DNA of 64,000 nt from Frigoribacterium sp. PhB160 (GTDB taxonomy: Bacteria > Actinomycetota > Actinomycetes > Actinomycetales > Microbacteriaceae), in NCBI RefSeq assembly GCF_003751785.1, contig NZ_RKIE01000002.1, positions 620,001-684,000 on the forward strand, read 5' to 3'. Below are positions 16,664 to 24,872 of the stretch, piece after piece; within the stretch, counting starts at the first letter, position 1, and each line of letters opens with the position of its first letter. A program made the position numbers and the translations under genes. A model generated the notes under the pieces. The model had not been told where the DNA came from and made no database searches. It was given only the letters and a program-made list of their open reading frames with translations.

Positions 16664-18178
16664 GTGTCGACTGACCCGACGCCCCTCACGAACCCCCTGG
16701 TGGCCGCTGGTGAGCCCGCACCCCTGCTCACGCCCCAGGCCCCCGCGAGCCCCGCAGACATCGTCCCCAACCGGGGCAGCACCTCGACCGGCGACGCCAT
16801 CGCCGGCTTCCAGCTGCCCGACTGGACCCCGCTCGAGTGGATCGGCTACTCGGCCCTGATCGTCGTGACGATCCTGCTGACGGCCGTCGCCGTCTCGACC
16901 CTCTCGTGGATGCTGCACGCCTGGCGCTCGAAGGACGACCTCGAGGGCAGCCAGTTCAGCGACGCGCCGCTCGACCCCGCGCACTCGTTCACGCTGCTGG
17001 TGCCCGGTCGCCACGAGGAGGAGGTCATGGGCCAGACCCTCGACCGCCTCGCGCAGCAGGACCACCCCGACTTCGAGATCATCGCGATCGTCGGCCACGA
17101 CGACCCCGGCACCGAGCGGGTCGCCCGCGAGGCCGCGGCCCGCCACCCCGAGCTGATCCGCGTGATCGTCGACTCGAGCGTGCCGAAGAACAAGCCGAAG
17201 GCACTGAACCTGGCGCTGCAGACCTCGCGCGGCGAGATCGTCGGCGTGTTCGACGCCGAGGACGACGTGCACCCCCGCCTGCTGACGCTCGTCGACTCGC
17301 GGTTCACCGAGACCGACGCCGACGTGGTGCAGGGCGGCGTCCAGCTGATGAACTTCCAGTCGAGCTGGTGGAGCCTCCGCAACGTGCTCGAGTACTACTT
17401 CTGGTTCCGGTCGCGCCTGCACTTCCACGCGAAGGAGAAGTTCATCCCGCTCGGCGGCAACACCGTGTTCGTCCGCAAGGAGTGGCTCGACTGGTCCGAG
17501 GGCTGGGACGCCTCCTGCCTCGCCGAGGACTGCGAGCTCGGCGTCCGCCTGTCGAGCGCCGGCGCGAAGGTCGTCGTCGCCTACAGCCCCGAGGTCGTCA
17601 CCCGCGAGGAGACCCCCGGCACCTTCGTCTCGCTGCTCAAGCAGCGCACCCGCTGGAACCAGGGCTTCATGCAGGTCTACGGCAAGGGGGAGTGGAAGCA
17701 GCTGCCGACGCTGCGCCAGCGCATGATGGCCCGCTACCTGCTGACCATGCCCTTCATCCAGGCGGCCACCGGCCTCCTGATCCCCGTCTCGGTGATCCTC
17801 ATCCTCACCGTGAAGGTGCCGACGGCCATCGCGCTCGTGTCGTTCGTCCCGCTGGCCCCGACGCTCGTGCTCCTCGCGGTCGAGTTCACCGGGCTGCGCG
17901 AGTTCGGCCAGACCTACGACCAGAAGGTGCGCGCCCGCGACTACTTCCGGCTCGTCTGGGGCCTGCTGCCCTACCAGATCTTCCTCGCCCTCGCCGCGGT
18001 GCGTGCCGTCTGGCGCCAGCTGCGCGGCATGAACGCGTGGGAGAAGACGGAGCACTCGGGCACCCACCGTCCGGCGGAGGCCGTCCCGGCCGGCGCCGCG
18101 TCGGTCGCCCCCGCCTCGCCGCCCCTCGCGACCGAGCAGCCCAGCCACGACTACGTCCTCTCGGGAGGCGACCGATGA
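16664..18178 (+). CDS. Processive glycosyltransferase family 2, membrane-embedded
   Basis: The protein has 504 residues. GTG 16664 follows AGGAG. After a disordered Pro/Ala N-terminus comes one membrane helix (about residues 64-88), then a GT-A domain opening FTLLVPGRHEEE, with the acidic motifs VFDAEDD and LAEDCELGVRL and the processive-synthase signature QRTRWNQG. Three or four helices follow, then a Pro/Ala tail. The motif set is that of cellulose/chitin/PNAG-type synthases that polymerise and extrude a beta-linked glycan. There is no PilZ domain. With GH8 and GtrA genes nearby it probably builds a surface polysaccharide; the sugar is not determined. Confidence 0.88.
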   Translation: MSTDPTPLTNPLVAAGEPAPLLTPQAPASPADIVPNRGSTSTGDAIAGFQLPDWTPLEWIGYSALIVVTILLTAVAVSTLSWMLHAWRSKDDLEGSQFSDAPLDPAHSFTLLVPGRHEEEVMGQTLDRLAQQDHPDFEIIAIVGHDDPGTERVAREAAARHPELIRVIVDSSVPKNKPKALNLALQTSRGEIVGVFDAEDDVHPRLLTLVDSRFTETDADVVQGGVQLMNFQSSWWSLRNVLEYYFWFRSRLHFHAKEKFIPLGGNTVFVRKEWLDWSEGWDASCLAEDCELGVRLSSAGAKVVVAYSPEVVTREETPGTFVSLLKQRTRWNQGFMQVYGKGEWKQLPTLRQRMMARYLLTMPFIQAATGLLIPVSVILILTVKVPTAIALVSFVPLAPTLVLLAVEFTGLREFGQTYDQKVRARDYFRLVWGLLPYQIFLALAAVRAVWRQLRGMNAWEKTEHSGTHRPAEAVPAGAASVAPASPPLATEQPSHDYVLSGGDR

Positions 18179-20169
18179 GCGCCACGCTCGAGCGTCCGAC
18201 CATCGAGACGCGCCCCTCCGTCCCCCGCACCCACGCGCCGGAGCCGGCCCGCCAGGGCTCGCCCGTCGGCGACTGGCTCCGCCGCCACGGCGCCTCGCTC
18301 GCCTGGCTGCTGCCCGTGCTCGCGATCGCCGCCGTCGTGCAGGCCCTCAACATGGCCGGCTCGCCGCAGCGCATCGACGACGAGGGCACCTACACGGCCC
18401 AGGCCTGGGCCGTGCAGAACCTCGGCGAGCTCGCCCACTACACGTACTGGTACGACCACCCACCCGTGGGCTGGCTGCAGATCTCGGCCTACACGGCCCT
18501 GACCGGCGCCTTCGGCCGGTACGACATCGCCGTGCTCGCCGCCCGCGAGGCGATGGTGGCCTTCACCGTCGTCGGGGTCGCCCTGCTCTGGCTGCTCGCC
18601 CGCAAGGTCGGGCTGGGCCGCGCGGCCGCCTCGGTCGCCGCCCTGGTCTTCGCCGTGTCTCCCCTCGCCGTGCAGTTCCACCGCACGGTGTACCTCGACA
18701 ACGTGGCGACGCCGTGGCTGCTGGCCGCGTTCCTGCTCGCGCTCAGCAAGCGGTACCAGCTGGCCGGCTTCGCCGCCTCGGCGGCGACGTTCGGCATCGC
18801 CGTCCTGTCGAAGGAGACGTACCTGCTGGCCCTGCCGTTCCTGGCCTGGGTGATGATCCGCAACGCCGACAAGAGCACCCGTCGCTACACGCTGTCGATC
18901 GCCGCGAGCCTGCTCGTGCTCGTCGGCCTCGGCTACGTCGCCCTCGCGGCGGTCAAGGGCGAACTCCTGCCCGGCGCCGGACGCGTGAGCCTGCTGGAGG
19001 GCGTGACCTTCCAGCTCGGCACCCGTGCGTCGAGCGGGTCGGTGCTCGACACCGGCAGCCTGTTCTTCGCGACGGTCTCGCAGTGGTGGCAGCTCGACCA
19101 GGTGCTCATCGTGCTCGGCACGCTGGCGAGCGTGGTCGGCCTCTTCCTCCGCCGAGTGCGGCCCTTCGCGGCCATGATGGTCTTCCTCATCGCGTTCATG
19201 TTCCGCCCGGGCGGCTACCTGCCGGTGCCCTACGTGATCATGCTGCTGCCTTTCGCGGCCCTGCTGATCGCCGCGGTCAGCAGCGCGGCCGTCACCGCGG
19301 CCCGCGCCCGCCGGGCCGGGCGCGCGGGGACCCTCGCCGCCCGCGGCGGGTCGGTCGTCTGGCTGGCGCTCGCGACGGCCGCCGTCGTCGCCGCCGTCCC
19401 GCTCTGGACGACGCAGCTGCGCGGCTTCTTCCTGTCCGACCTCGACGCCCCCATGCGGAACGCCGAGAACTGGGTGGCCGACAACGTGCCGAAGGACAGC
19501 CGGCTGCTCGTGGACGACGCCATGTGGGTCGACCTCGTCGACGACGGGTTCGCCCGCGACAACGTCGTCTGGTTCTACAAGATCGACACCGACGGCGCCG
19601 TCGAGGCGCAGTCGCCGAACGGCTGGCGCGACTCCGACTTCATCATCACGACGGAGTCGGTCCGCACCTCGGGCTCGAGCTCGGCGGACATCCGCGCCGC
19701 GCTCGACAACTCCACCGTCGTCGCCACGTTCGGCGAGGGCGACCAGGAGGTGGCCGTGCGGCAGATCCACCCCGACGGCGCCGCCCAGGCGTCGGCGGAC
19801 GCCGACGCCGCCGCGGCGGCCCGCTCCGCCGCCGGCAGCCAGCTGGCGCAGAACCCGGCGCTCGCCGTCTCCGACACCTTCCGTCAGGCCCTGGCCGACG
19901 GCCGCGTCGACAGCCGCGCCGTGATCGGCCTCGGACAGCTCGCGACGGGCGGTGCGATCTCGGTCGCCGACCCCGACGCGCTGCCGGGCGAGGCCGAGAA
20001 CGTCTACCGGCAGTTCCTCGTCACGCCGCAGGACGGCCAGAGCACGGCCGACCTCCGCGGCTACGTCGACGGCCTCGGGGCGACCTTCGCCCCCGAGTCG
20101 GTCACGGAGTCCGGCGACGGCCTCCTCCTCACCTGGTCGGCCATCGCCCCCTCGGGCGTGCTGGACTGA
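18175..20169 (+). CDS. GT39-like polyprenol-phosphate-sugar mannosyltransferase (PMT/ArnT type)
   Basis: The protein has 664 residues, and its ATG overlaps the GT2 stop (ATGA). The first membrane helix is followed by IDDEGTYTAQAWAV, the acidic loop with adjacent Asp/Glu typical of GT-C glycosyltransferases, then YWYDHPPVGWLQI. At least ten further hydrophobic segments run to about residue 410. The last ~250 residues form a soluble, Ala/Asp-rich extracytoplasmic domain (from RNAENWVADNVPKDSRLLVDD on). Such enzymes move a sugar from a polyprenol-phosphate carrier to protein or glycan on the outside. The donor could come from the synthase encoded at 23188-23991. The acceptor is unknown. Confidence 0.85.
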   Translation: MSATLERPTIETRPSVPRTHAPEPARQGSPVGDWLRRHGASLAWLLPVLAIAAVVQALNMAGSPQRIDDEGTYTAQAWAVQNLGELAHYTYWYDHPPVGWLQISAYTALTGAFGRYDIAVLAAREAMVAFTVVGVALLWLLARKVGLGRAAASVAALVFAVSPLAVQFHRTVYLDNVATPWLLAAFLLALSKRYQLAGFAASAATFGIAVLSKETYLLALPFLAWVMIRNADKSTRRYTLSIAASLLVLVGLGYVALAAVKGELLPGAGRVSLLEGVTFQLGTRASSGSVLDTGSLFFATVSQWWQLDQVLIVLGTLASVVGLFLRRVRPFAAMMVFLIAFMFRPGGYLPVPYVIMLLPFAALLIAAVSSAAVTAARARRAGRAGTLAARGGSVVWLALATAAVVAAVPLWTTQLRGFFLSDLDAPMRNAENWVADNVPKDSRLLVDDAMWVDLVDDGFARDNVVWFYKIDTDGAVEAQSPNGWRDSDFIITTESVRTSGSSSADIRAALDNSTVVATFGEGDQEVAVRQIHPDGAAQASADADAAAAARSAAGSQLAQNPALAVSDTFRQALADGRVDSRAVIGLGQLATGGAISVADPDALPGEAENVYRQFLVTPQDGQSTADLRGYVDGLGATFAPESVTESGDGLLLTWSAIAPSGVLD

Positions 20170-20255
20170 CGTCACACGGGGCGCGTCGCCCGACGCGCCC
20201 CGCCCCTCCTCACCGTCCGCCCCCCGGGGCGGGTCCCGACCGGAAAGGAACCACC

Positions 20256-21122
20256 ATGGCCCACGCCACCAGCACCACCGCACCCCGCGCCTCCGCGCCC
20301 CGGACCTCCGGGCGTCGTCGCCTCACGACGACGCTCGCGCTCACCGCCGCCACGGTCGCCGCCGTCGCCGCCGCCCTCGTCGGAGGCGCCCCGGCGCACG
20401 CCGCCGAGGGCGACGGCTGGGTGCGCGTCGGGCACCTCTCGCCCGACACGAAGGCCGTCGACGTGACGCTCACCGCGCTCTCCGGCGGCCAGGTCGTCAT
20501 GGACCTCGACGACGTCACCTACGGCCAGGTCAGCCCGTACCAGGCGCTGCCGTCCGGCACGTACATCGTGTCGATGACCGCGGCCGACGCCACCACGAAC
20601 ATGGCGCCCGTCATCAGCGCGAACGTGAACGTCGAGAGCGGCCAGCCCGTGACGGTCGTCGCGTACGGCCAGAGCGACCAGCTGCGCACGCAGGTGTTCA
20701 AGGACGACCTGACCGCGCCCGCCGCCGGCCAGGCGAAGATCCGCCTCGTGCAGGCCGCGACCGTCACGAAGACGGTCGACGTCGCGACGAGCACCGGCAC
20801 CACCATCGCCGACGGCGCGACCTTCGGCAGCGCGACCGGCTACGCCAGCGTCGCGGCCGGTCCCTGGGACCTCGAGCTGACCGGCGACAGCGTCGACGGG
20901 TCGGCGAAGGTCGACCTCGCGGCGGGCAGCATCTCGACGCTGTTCGTGCTCGACAACTCGACCGGCGGCCTCACCGTCGTGCCCGTCGTCGACAGCGCCG
21001 CGACCGCGCAGACGCCCGTCGGCGGCGTGCAGACCGGCGGCGGCTACCTCGCCGAGCACCCGTCCGACGAGGCCGACACCGGCTTCTGGGCCACCGTCCG
21101 CGGCTGGTTCGGCATCGCCTGA
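20256..21122 (+). CDS. Secreted DUF4397 domain protein
   Basis: The protein has 288 residues, starting at ATG 20256 with a GGAAAGGA Shine-Dalgarno. A long signal peptide with an RRR n-region, an Ala/Leu/Val core and an AHA cleavage site ends near residue 49. The mature part starts DGWVRVGHLSPDTKAVDV, the standard opening of the DUF4397 beta-sandwich, and a second repeat-like unit begins AKIRLVQAATVTKTVDV. The C-terminus is hydrophilic (LAEHPSDEADTG) then WATVRGWFGIA; there is no LPXTG motif or membrane anchor. DUF4397 genes commonly lie beside class F sortases, as here, but the functional link is unproven. It is presumably a surface or exported protein. Confidence 0.88.
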   Translation: MAHATSTTAPRASAPRTSGRRRLTTTLALTAATVAAVAAALVGGAPAHAAEGDGWVRVGHLSPDTKAVDVTLTALSGGQVVMDLDDVTYGQVSPYQALPSGTYIVSMTAADATTNMAPVISANVNVESGQPVTVVAYGQSDQLRTQVFKDDLTAPAAGQAKIRLVQAATVTKTVDVATSTGTTIADGATFGSATGYASVAAGPWDLELTGDSVDGSAKVDLAAGSISTLFVLDNSTGGLTVVPVVDSAATAQTPVGGVQTGGGYLAEHPSDEADTGFWATVRGWFGIA

Positions 21123-21195
21123 CCCGGCTCGCCGGCCCCCCGTCGAGCGACGGCGGGGCCGACCGACCGACCCGGTCCACCGACCGGACCGACGA

Positions 21196-21232
21196 GGAGG
21201 CGCGGGCTGCGCCGTGCGCGCGCCGCGCCTCC
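21196..21232 (+). terminator. GGAGGCGCGG-family hairpin between DUF4397 and GH8 genes
   Basis: GGAGGCGCGG (21196-21205) and CCGCGCCTCC (21223-21232) form a perfect 10-bp inverted repeat with a GC-rich 17-nt loop. It lies 74 nt after the DUF4397 stop and 34 nt before the GH8 start, so it may attenuate or terminate within the cluster. Confidence 0.6.
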
Positions 21233-21265
21233 CCGACCCCCACACCCAGCGAGGGAACTGACGAC

Positions 21266-22447
21266 ATGACGAAGAAGACGACGCTGCTGCTCGCAGCCGT
21301 GGTCGTGGCGGCCCTGGCCGTCACGGCGGGCATCGCCTCGCTCGTCGTCGGACCGTTCGGCGACCGCGCCGACCAGGCCCGGCCGACCGGCACCGACACC
21401 GGCGAGACCACCGACCCCGGCATCGACCCGTCCGCCTCGGCGGGCCGCACCGCGACGGAGATCGGCGAGGACTTCCTCGCCGACTGGGTCGACGACGACG
21501 GCCGCGTCGTCCGACGCGACCAGGGCGACGACACCGTGAGCGAGGGGCAGGCCTACGGCATGCTCGTCGCGGCGGCCGTCGGCGACGAGCGCTCCTTCGA
21601 CTCGATCTGGCAGTGGACCGAGGACAACCTCGTGCGGCCCGACGGCCTGCTCGCCTGGCAGTGGGACGACGGCGCGGTCGTCGACGACGGCCCCGCCAGC
21701 GACGCCGACGTCGACGCCGCCCGGGCCCTCGTCGTGGCCGGCGACGCGTTCGACCGGCCAGAGTGGACCGCCCAGGGCGTCGAGCTCGGCTCGGTCGTGC
21801 TCGACACCATGACCGCGCCCGTGCCCGACGGCCTCGTCCTGCTGCCCGGCCTCTGGGCGCAGGGCCCCGGCCCCTGGTCGTACAACCCCTCCTACGCGTC
21901 GCCGGCCAGCTTCGAGCAGCTCGGCGAGGCGAGCGGGGACCCCCGCTGGGACGAGCTCGCCGCGGGCTCCCGCGCCGTGACCACGGCCGTGCTCGACTCG
22001 ACCGCGCTGCCGAGCGACTGGGCGCAGGTGCAGGTCGACGGCAGCGTCGTGCCCCTGCCGAGCGCCGACGGCTCGTCGGGCACCGTGCAGTACAGCTACG
22101 ACGCGGGCCGCCTGGCGCTCCGGTACGCCGAGTCGTGCCAGCCGGCCGACGTGGCGCTCGCCGCCCGCCTCGCCCCCGTGCTGTCCCGCTACGGCGAGCT
22201 GCCCATGCAGCTCGACCTCGGCGGCCAGGCCGTCGGGAAGGACCAGAGCCCGCTGGCCTACGTCGCCCGCGCCGCGGCCCACGCGAGCGCCGGCGACCCC
22301 ACGGCGGCCGAGGCCGACCTCCGGACCGCCGACCAGCTCTCGACGAGCACCCCCACGTACTACGGCTCGGCCTGGGCCGCCCTCGGAGCCCTGCAGCTCG
22401 AGACCACCGGCCTCGGGGCCTGCAGCCCGATGGAGGTGGAGGGCTGA
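21266..22447 (+). CDS. Glycoside hydrolase family 8 (endoglucanase-like), membrane-anchored
   Basis: The protein has 393 residues. A hydrophobic N-terminal segment (about 7-29) serves as a signal anchor or signal peptide, followed by a Thr/Gly/Asp linker. The GH8 (alpha/alpha)6-barrel is indicated by the SEGQAYGML motif with the general acid Glu93 and by DGPASDADVDAARAL with Asp146, plus GPWSYNPSYASP and a closing YYGSAWAALGALQL. Family members (BcsZ, endoglucanases, chitosanases) cut beta-1,4-glucans. BcsZ-type enzymes belong to cellulose secretion loci, so this one probably trims the product of the GT2 synthase. Its stop overlaps the sortase start (TGATG). Confidence 0.88.
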   Translation: MTKKTTLLLAAVVVAALAVTAGIASLVVGPFGDRADQARPTGTDTGETTDPGIDPSASAGRTATEIGEDFLADWVDDDGRVVRRDQGDDTVSEGQAYGMLVAAAVGDERSFDSIWQWTEDNLVRPDGLLAWQWDDGAVVDDGPASDADVDAARALVVAGDAFDRPEWTAQGVELGSVVLDTMTAPVPDGLVLLPGLWAQGPGPWSYNPSYASPASFEQLGEASGDPRWDELAAGSRAVTTAVLDSTALPSDWAQVQVDGSVVPLPSADGSSGTVQYSYDAGRLALRYAESCQPADVALAARLAPVLSRYGELPMQLDLGGQAVGKDQSPLAYVARAAAHASAGDPTAAEADLRTADQLSTSTPTYYGSAWAALGALQLETTGLGACSPMEVEG

Positions 22448-23130
22448 TGCCGGTCACCAGCTGGCTCTCCGCCCACAAGCGGGCCGCGATCGCCCTCGGC
22501 GCCGCCCTCGTGGTGCTCGTCGGCGGGGTCGCCGTGGCGGCCGTCGCCGCGACGCCCGACCGGTCCGTCGAGGCCGCGGGCGACGCCCCGGGCGAGGCCG
22601 CACCGTCGACGACCGGCACCCCGGGATCGGCGGCGGCGGACGGCTTCCAGGACCCGGCGGCGCCGTCGTACACCGCGCCTCCGGCGGGTGCCGTCCCGAC
22701 CCGCGTGCAGATCCCGTCCATCGGCGTCGACTCGGGTCTCGAAGACCTCGGCATCGGCGCGGCGGGCGAGCTCGACCCGCCGACGGCCTGGGAGTCGGCC
22801 GGCTGGTACGCCGGCGGCGTCGTGCCCGGGGGAGTGGGGCCCGCGATCATCGCCGGCCACATCGACTCGTCGACCGGCCCCGCGGTGTTCGTCGACCTGG
22901 CCGACCTCGCGCCGGGCGACGAGGTGCTCGTCACCCTGTCCACCGGCTCCGTCGAGACCTTCCGCGTCACCGGCAGCGAGCGGGCCGCGAAGGCCGCCTT
23001 CCCCACCTCCGACGTCTACGGGTCGAGCCCGACGCCGTCGCTCCGCCTCATCACCTGCGACGGCCGCTTCGACACGTCGACGGGCCACTACGACGACAAC
23101 CTGATCGTCTTCGCCGACCTGGTCGTCTGA
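22447..23130 (+). CDS. Class F sortase
   Basis: The protein has 227 residues. One N-terminal membrane helix (about 13-35) and an Ala/Pro/Gly linker precede the sortase domain, which starts PTRVQIPSIGVDSGLEDLG. The catalytic residues are His138 (IIAGHID), Cys204 (LITCDG) and Arg207 (GRFD), with the class F ending TGHYDDNLIVFADLVV. Sortases cleave a sorting motif and link the protein to an acceptor on the cell surface. The ATG overlaps the GH8 stop. No LPXTG-like substrate is encoded in this cluster, so its substrate is either elsewhere or unconventional. Confidence 0.92.
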   Translation: MPVTSWLSAHKRAAIALGAALVVLVGGVAVAAVAATPDRSVEAAGDAPGEAAPSTTGTPGSAAADGFQDPAAPSYTAPPAGAVPTRVQIPSIGVDSGLEDLGIGAAGELDPPTAWESAGWYAGGVVPGGVGPAIIAGHIDSSTGPAVFVDLADLAPGDEVLVTLSTGSVETFRVTGSERAAKAAFPTSDVYGSSPTPSLRLITCDGRFDTSTGHYDDNLIVFADLVV

Positions 23131-23187
23131 CCGGTCGCCCCCGCCGGCACCCCACCCGACACCGCACCCCCCCGGAAGGACTGCTCC

Positions 23188-23991
23188 GTGAACGAGACCC
23201 TCGTCATCATCCCCACCTACAACGAGCGCGACAACCTCGACTGGATCGTCGGCCGCGTCCTCGCCTCCGGCGCCCGCGCCGACGTCCTGGTCGTCGACGA
23301 CGGCTCGCCCGACGGCACGGGCGCGCTCGCCGACGCCTACGCCGCCCGCGACGACCGCGTGCACGTCCTGCACCGCACCGAGAAGGCAGGCCTCGGCGCG
23401 GCCTACCTCGCCGGCTTCGACTGGGGCCTGGCGCGCGGCTACGACGCGCTCGTCGAGATGGACGCCGACGGCTCGCACCACCCCGAGTACCTGCCCGAGA
23501 TGATCGAGCTGCTCGCCGACAACGACCTCGTGCTCGGCTCGCGCTGGGTGCCGGGCGGCGCGGTCGAGAACTGGCCGCTGCACCGCGAGCTGCTGAGCCG
23601 GGGCGGCAGCTGGTACACCCGCGGCGCCCTCGGCATCAGCGTCGCCGACACCACCGGCGGCTACCGCGCCTTCCGCTCGAGCGCTCTCCGCCGCATCGAC
23701 CTCGAGCAGGTCGAGTCGCGCGGATACTGCTTCCAGGTCGACCTGCTCTGGCGGGCCCTGCAGGCCGGGCTCCGCGTCGTCGAGACGCCGATCACCTTCA
23801 CCGAGCGCGTGCACGGCACCTCGAAGATGAGCGGCTCGATCGTGCGCGAGTCGCTGACGAAGGTGACCCTCTGGGGCCTCCGACGCCGCGGCCGGGCCCT
23901 CGTCGAGCTGGTCGTCCGCCACCGCCGCCTGCCGAGCGTCCGCGCCTCGTCGCACCGCGTGCGTCCCGCGCGCACCCTGACGACGCACTAG
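23188..23991 (+). CDS. Polyprenol monophosphomannose synthase (GT2, DPM1-like)
   Basis: The protein has 267 residues. GTG 23188 follows GGAAGGA. The GT-A domain begins VIIPTYNERDNLDWIVGRV, with VVDDGSPDGT and the metal-binding DADGSH, then LGSRWVPGG, and ends with ITFTERVHGTSKMSG. These are hallmarks of the DPM1/Ppm1 catalytic domain, which transfers mannose from GDP-Man to polyprenyl phosphate on the inner face of the membrane. The stand-alone form lacks the acyltransferase domain seen in mycobacterial Ppm1. It probably makes the lipid-linked mannose used by the GT39-like enzyme of the same cluster. Confidence 0.9.
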   Translation: MNETLVIIPTYNERDNLDWIVGRVLASGARADVLVVDDGSPDGTGALADAYAARDDRVHVLHRTEKAGLGAAYLAGFDWGLARGYDALVEMDADGSHHPEYLPEMIELLADNDLVLGSRWVPGGAVENWPLHRELLSRGGSWYTRGALGISVADTTGGYRAFRSSALRRIDLEQVESRGYCFQVDLLWRALQAGLRVVETPITFTERVHGTSKMSGSIVRESLTKVTLWGLRRRGRALVELVVRHRRLPSVRASSHRVRPARTLTTH

Positions 23992-24003
23992 GCCCCCCCG
24001 ACC

Positions 24004-24028
24004 GCCGGGCTCGTCCGACGAGCCCGGC
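24004..24028 (+). terminator. Terminator of the glycan cluster
   Basis: GCCGGGCTCG (24004-24013) and CGAGCCCGGC (24019-24028) form a perfect 10-bp stem with a 5-nt loop, 13 nt after the last stop codon of the cluster. Confidence 0.8.
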
Positions 24029-24201
24029 CTCCCGACGGGGGCCCGGAGCCCGGAAGGTCAGACCGGGCTGCGGGCCTCCACGTCGGCGGCGGCGTCGACG
24101 CACATCGGCGTCGGCGGCCGCCCGCCGTGCCGCTCGCCGTGCCGCCCACCGCGCCACCAGAGGTGAGCGGCCCTCGTTCTGGGGACGTGGCGCGGAGGCG
24201 T

Positions 24202-24223
24202 GTGTCCTCTAAAGTGAGGACAC
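24202..24223 (+). promoter_or_regulatory. Palindromic GTGTCCTC-N6-GAGGACAC element upstream of DUF805 gene
   Basis: GTGTCCTC (24202-24209), spacer TAAAGT, then GAGGACAC (24216-24223) form a perfect 8-bp inverted repeat. The AT-bearing spacer could be part of a -10 region, and another GAGGACAC half-site occurs at 24253-24260 just before the start codon at 24264. An operator for a dimeric repressor or activator is inferred; the regulator is unknown. Confidence 0.5.
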
Positions 24224-24263
24224 CGGCTCATGCGCACGCATCGATCGGACGAGAGGACACCTG

Positions 24264-24815
24264 ATGACCGTCACCACGTCACCGTTCGGTCAGTCGCCCT
24301 ACGGCCCCGCCGCCGGCGTCGTCCCGGCCGTCGTCCGCCCCGTCGCCCCGGCCTCGCCGCCCGCCGGCCACCACGAGCCGTTCCGCGCTCCCGACGACGC
24401 CGACGTGCCCCTCTGGGAGCCCCTCTACGGCGCGACCCCCGGCCAGGCGCTCGGCCGCTTCTTCCGCAAGTACCGCGACTTCACCGGGCGCGCGAGCCTG
24501 AGCGAGTACTGGTGGGCCGTGGGCCTGCAGAACGTCGTCGTGTACGCGCTCCTCGGCGCCACGTACCTCGCGGTGTCGCTGAGCGGCGCAGGCGACAGCC
24601 TCGCGCCGGCCGTGCTCGTCGTGCTGGGGCTGCTGGTCGTGCTGGGCACGATCTTCCCGAGCTACGCCGTCCTGGCCCGTCGCCTGCAGGACGCCGGCTT
24701 CAACCGCAACTTCATCCTGCTGACGCTCGTCCCGCTCGGCGGCATCGTGCCCTTCGTCATGAGCCTGCTGCCCGCGAAGGCGGCCGGCGCCCGGTTCGAC
24801 CGCCCGCGCCTGTAG
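24264..24815 (+). CDS. DUF805 domain membrane protein
   Basis: The protein has 183 residues. ATG 24264 has GAGAGGA about 6-12 nt upstream. After a Pro/Ala-rich cytoplasmic N-terminus of about 60 residues comes the DUF805 signature FRKYRDFTGRASLSEYWWAVGLQNVVVYALL, followed by further hydrophobic segments (AVLVVLGLLVVLGTIFP and the terminal region PLGGIVPFVMSLLPAKA) and the conserved ARRLQDAGFNRNF loop. The family is uncharacterised and membrane bound. The preceding palindrome suggests specific regulation. Confidence 0.9.
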   Translation: MTVTTSPFGQSPYGPAAGVVPAVVRPVAPASPPAGHHEPFRAPDDADVPLWEPLYGATPGQALGRFFRKYRDFTGRASLSEYWWAVGLQNVVVYALLGATYLAVSLSGAGDSLAPAVLVVLGLLVVLGTIFPSYAVLARRLQDAGFNRNFILLTLVPLGGIVPFVMSLLPAKAAGARFDRPRL

Positions 24816-24872
24816 CCGCGGCAGCGACGCGAGGGAGGGGCAGGTCGCCGCGGCGGCCGGCCCCGCCCTCGG

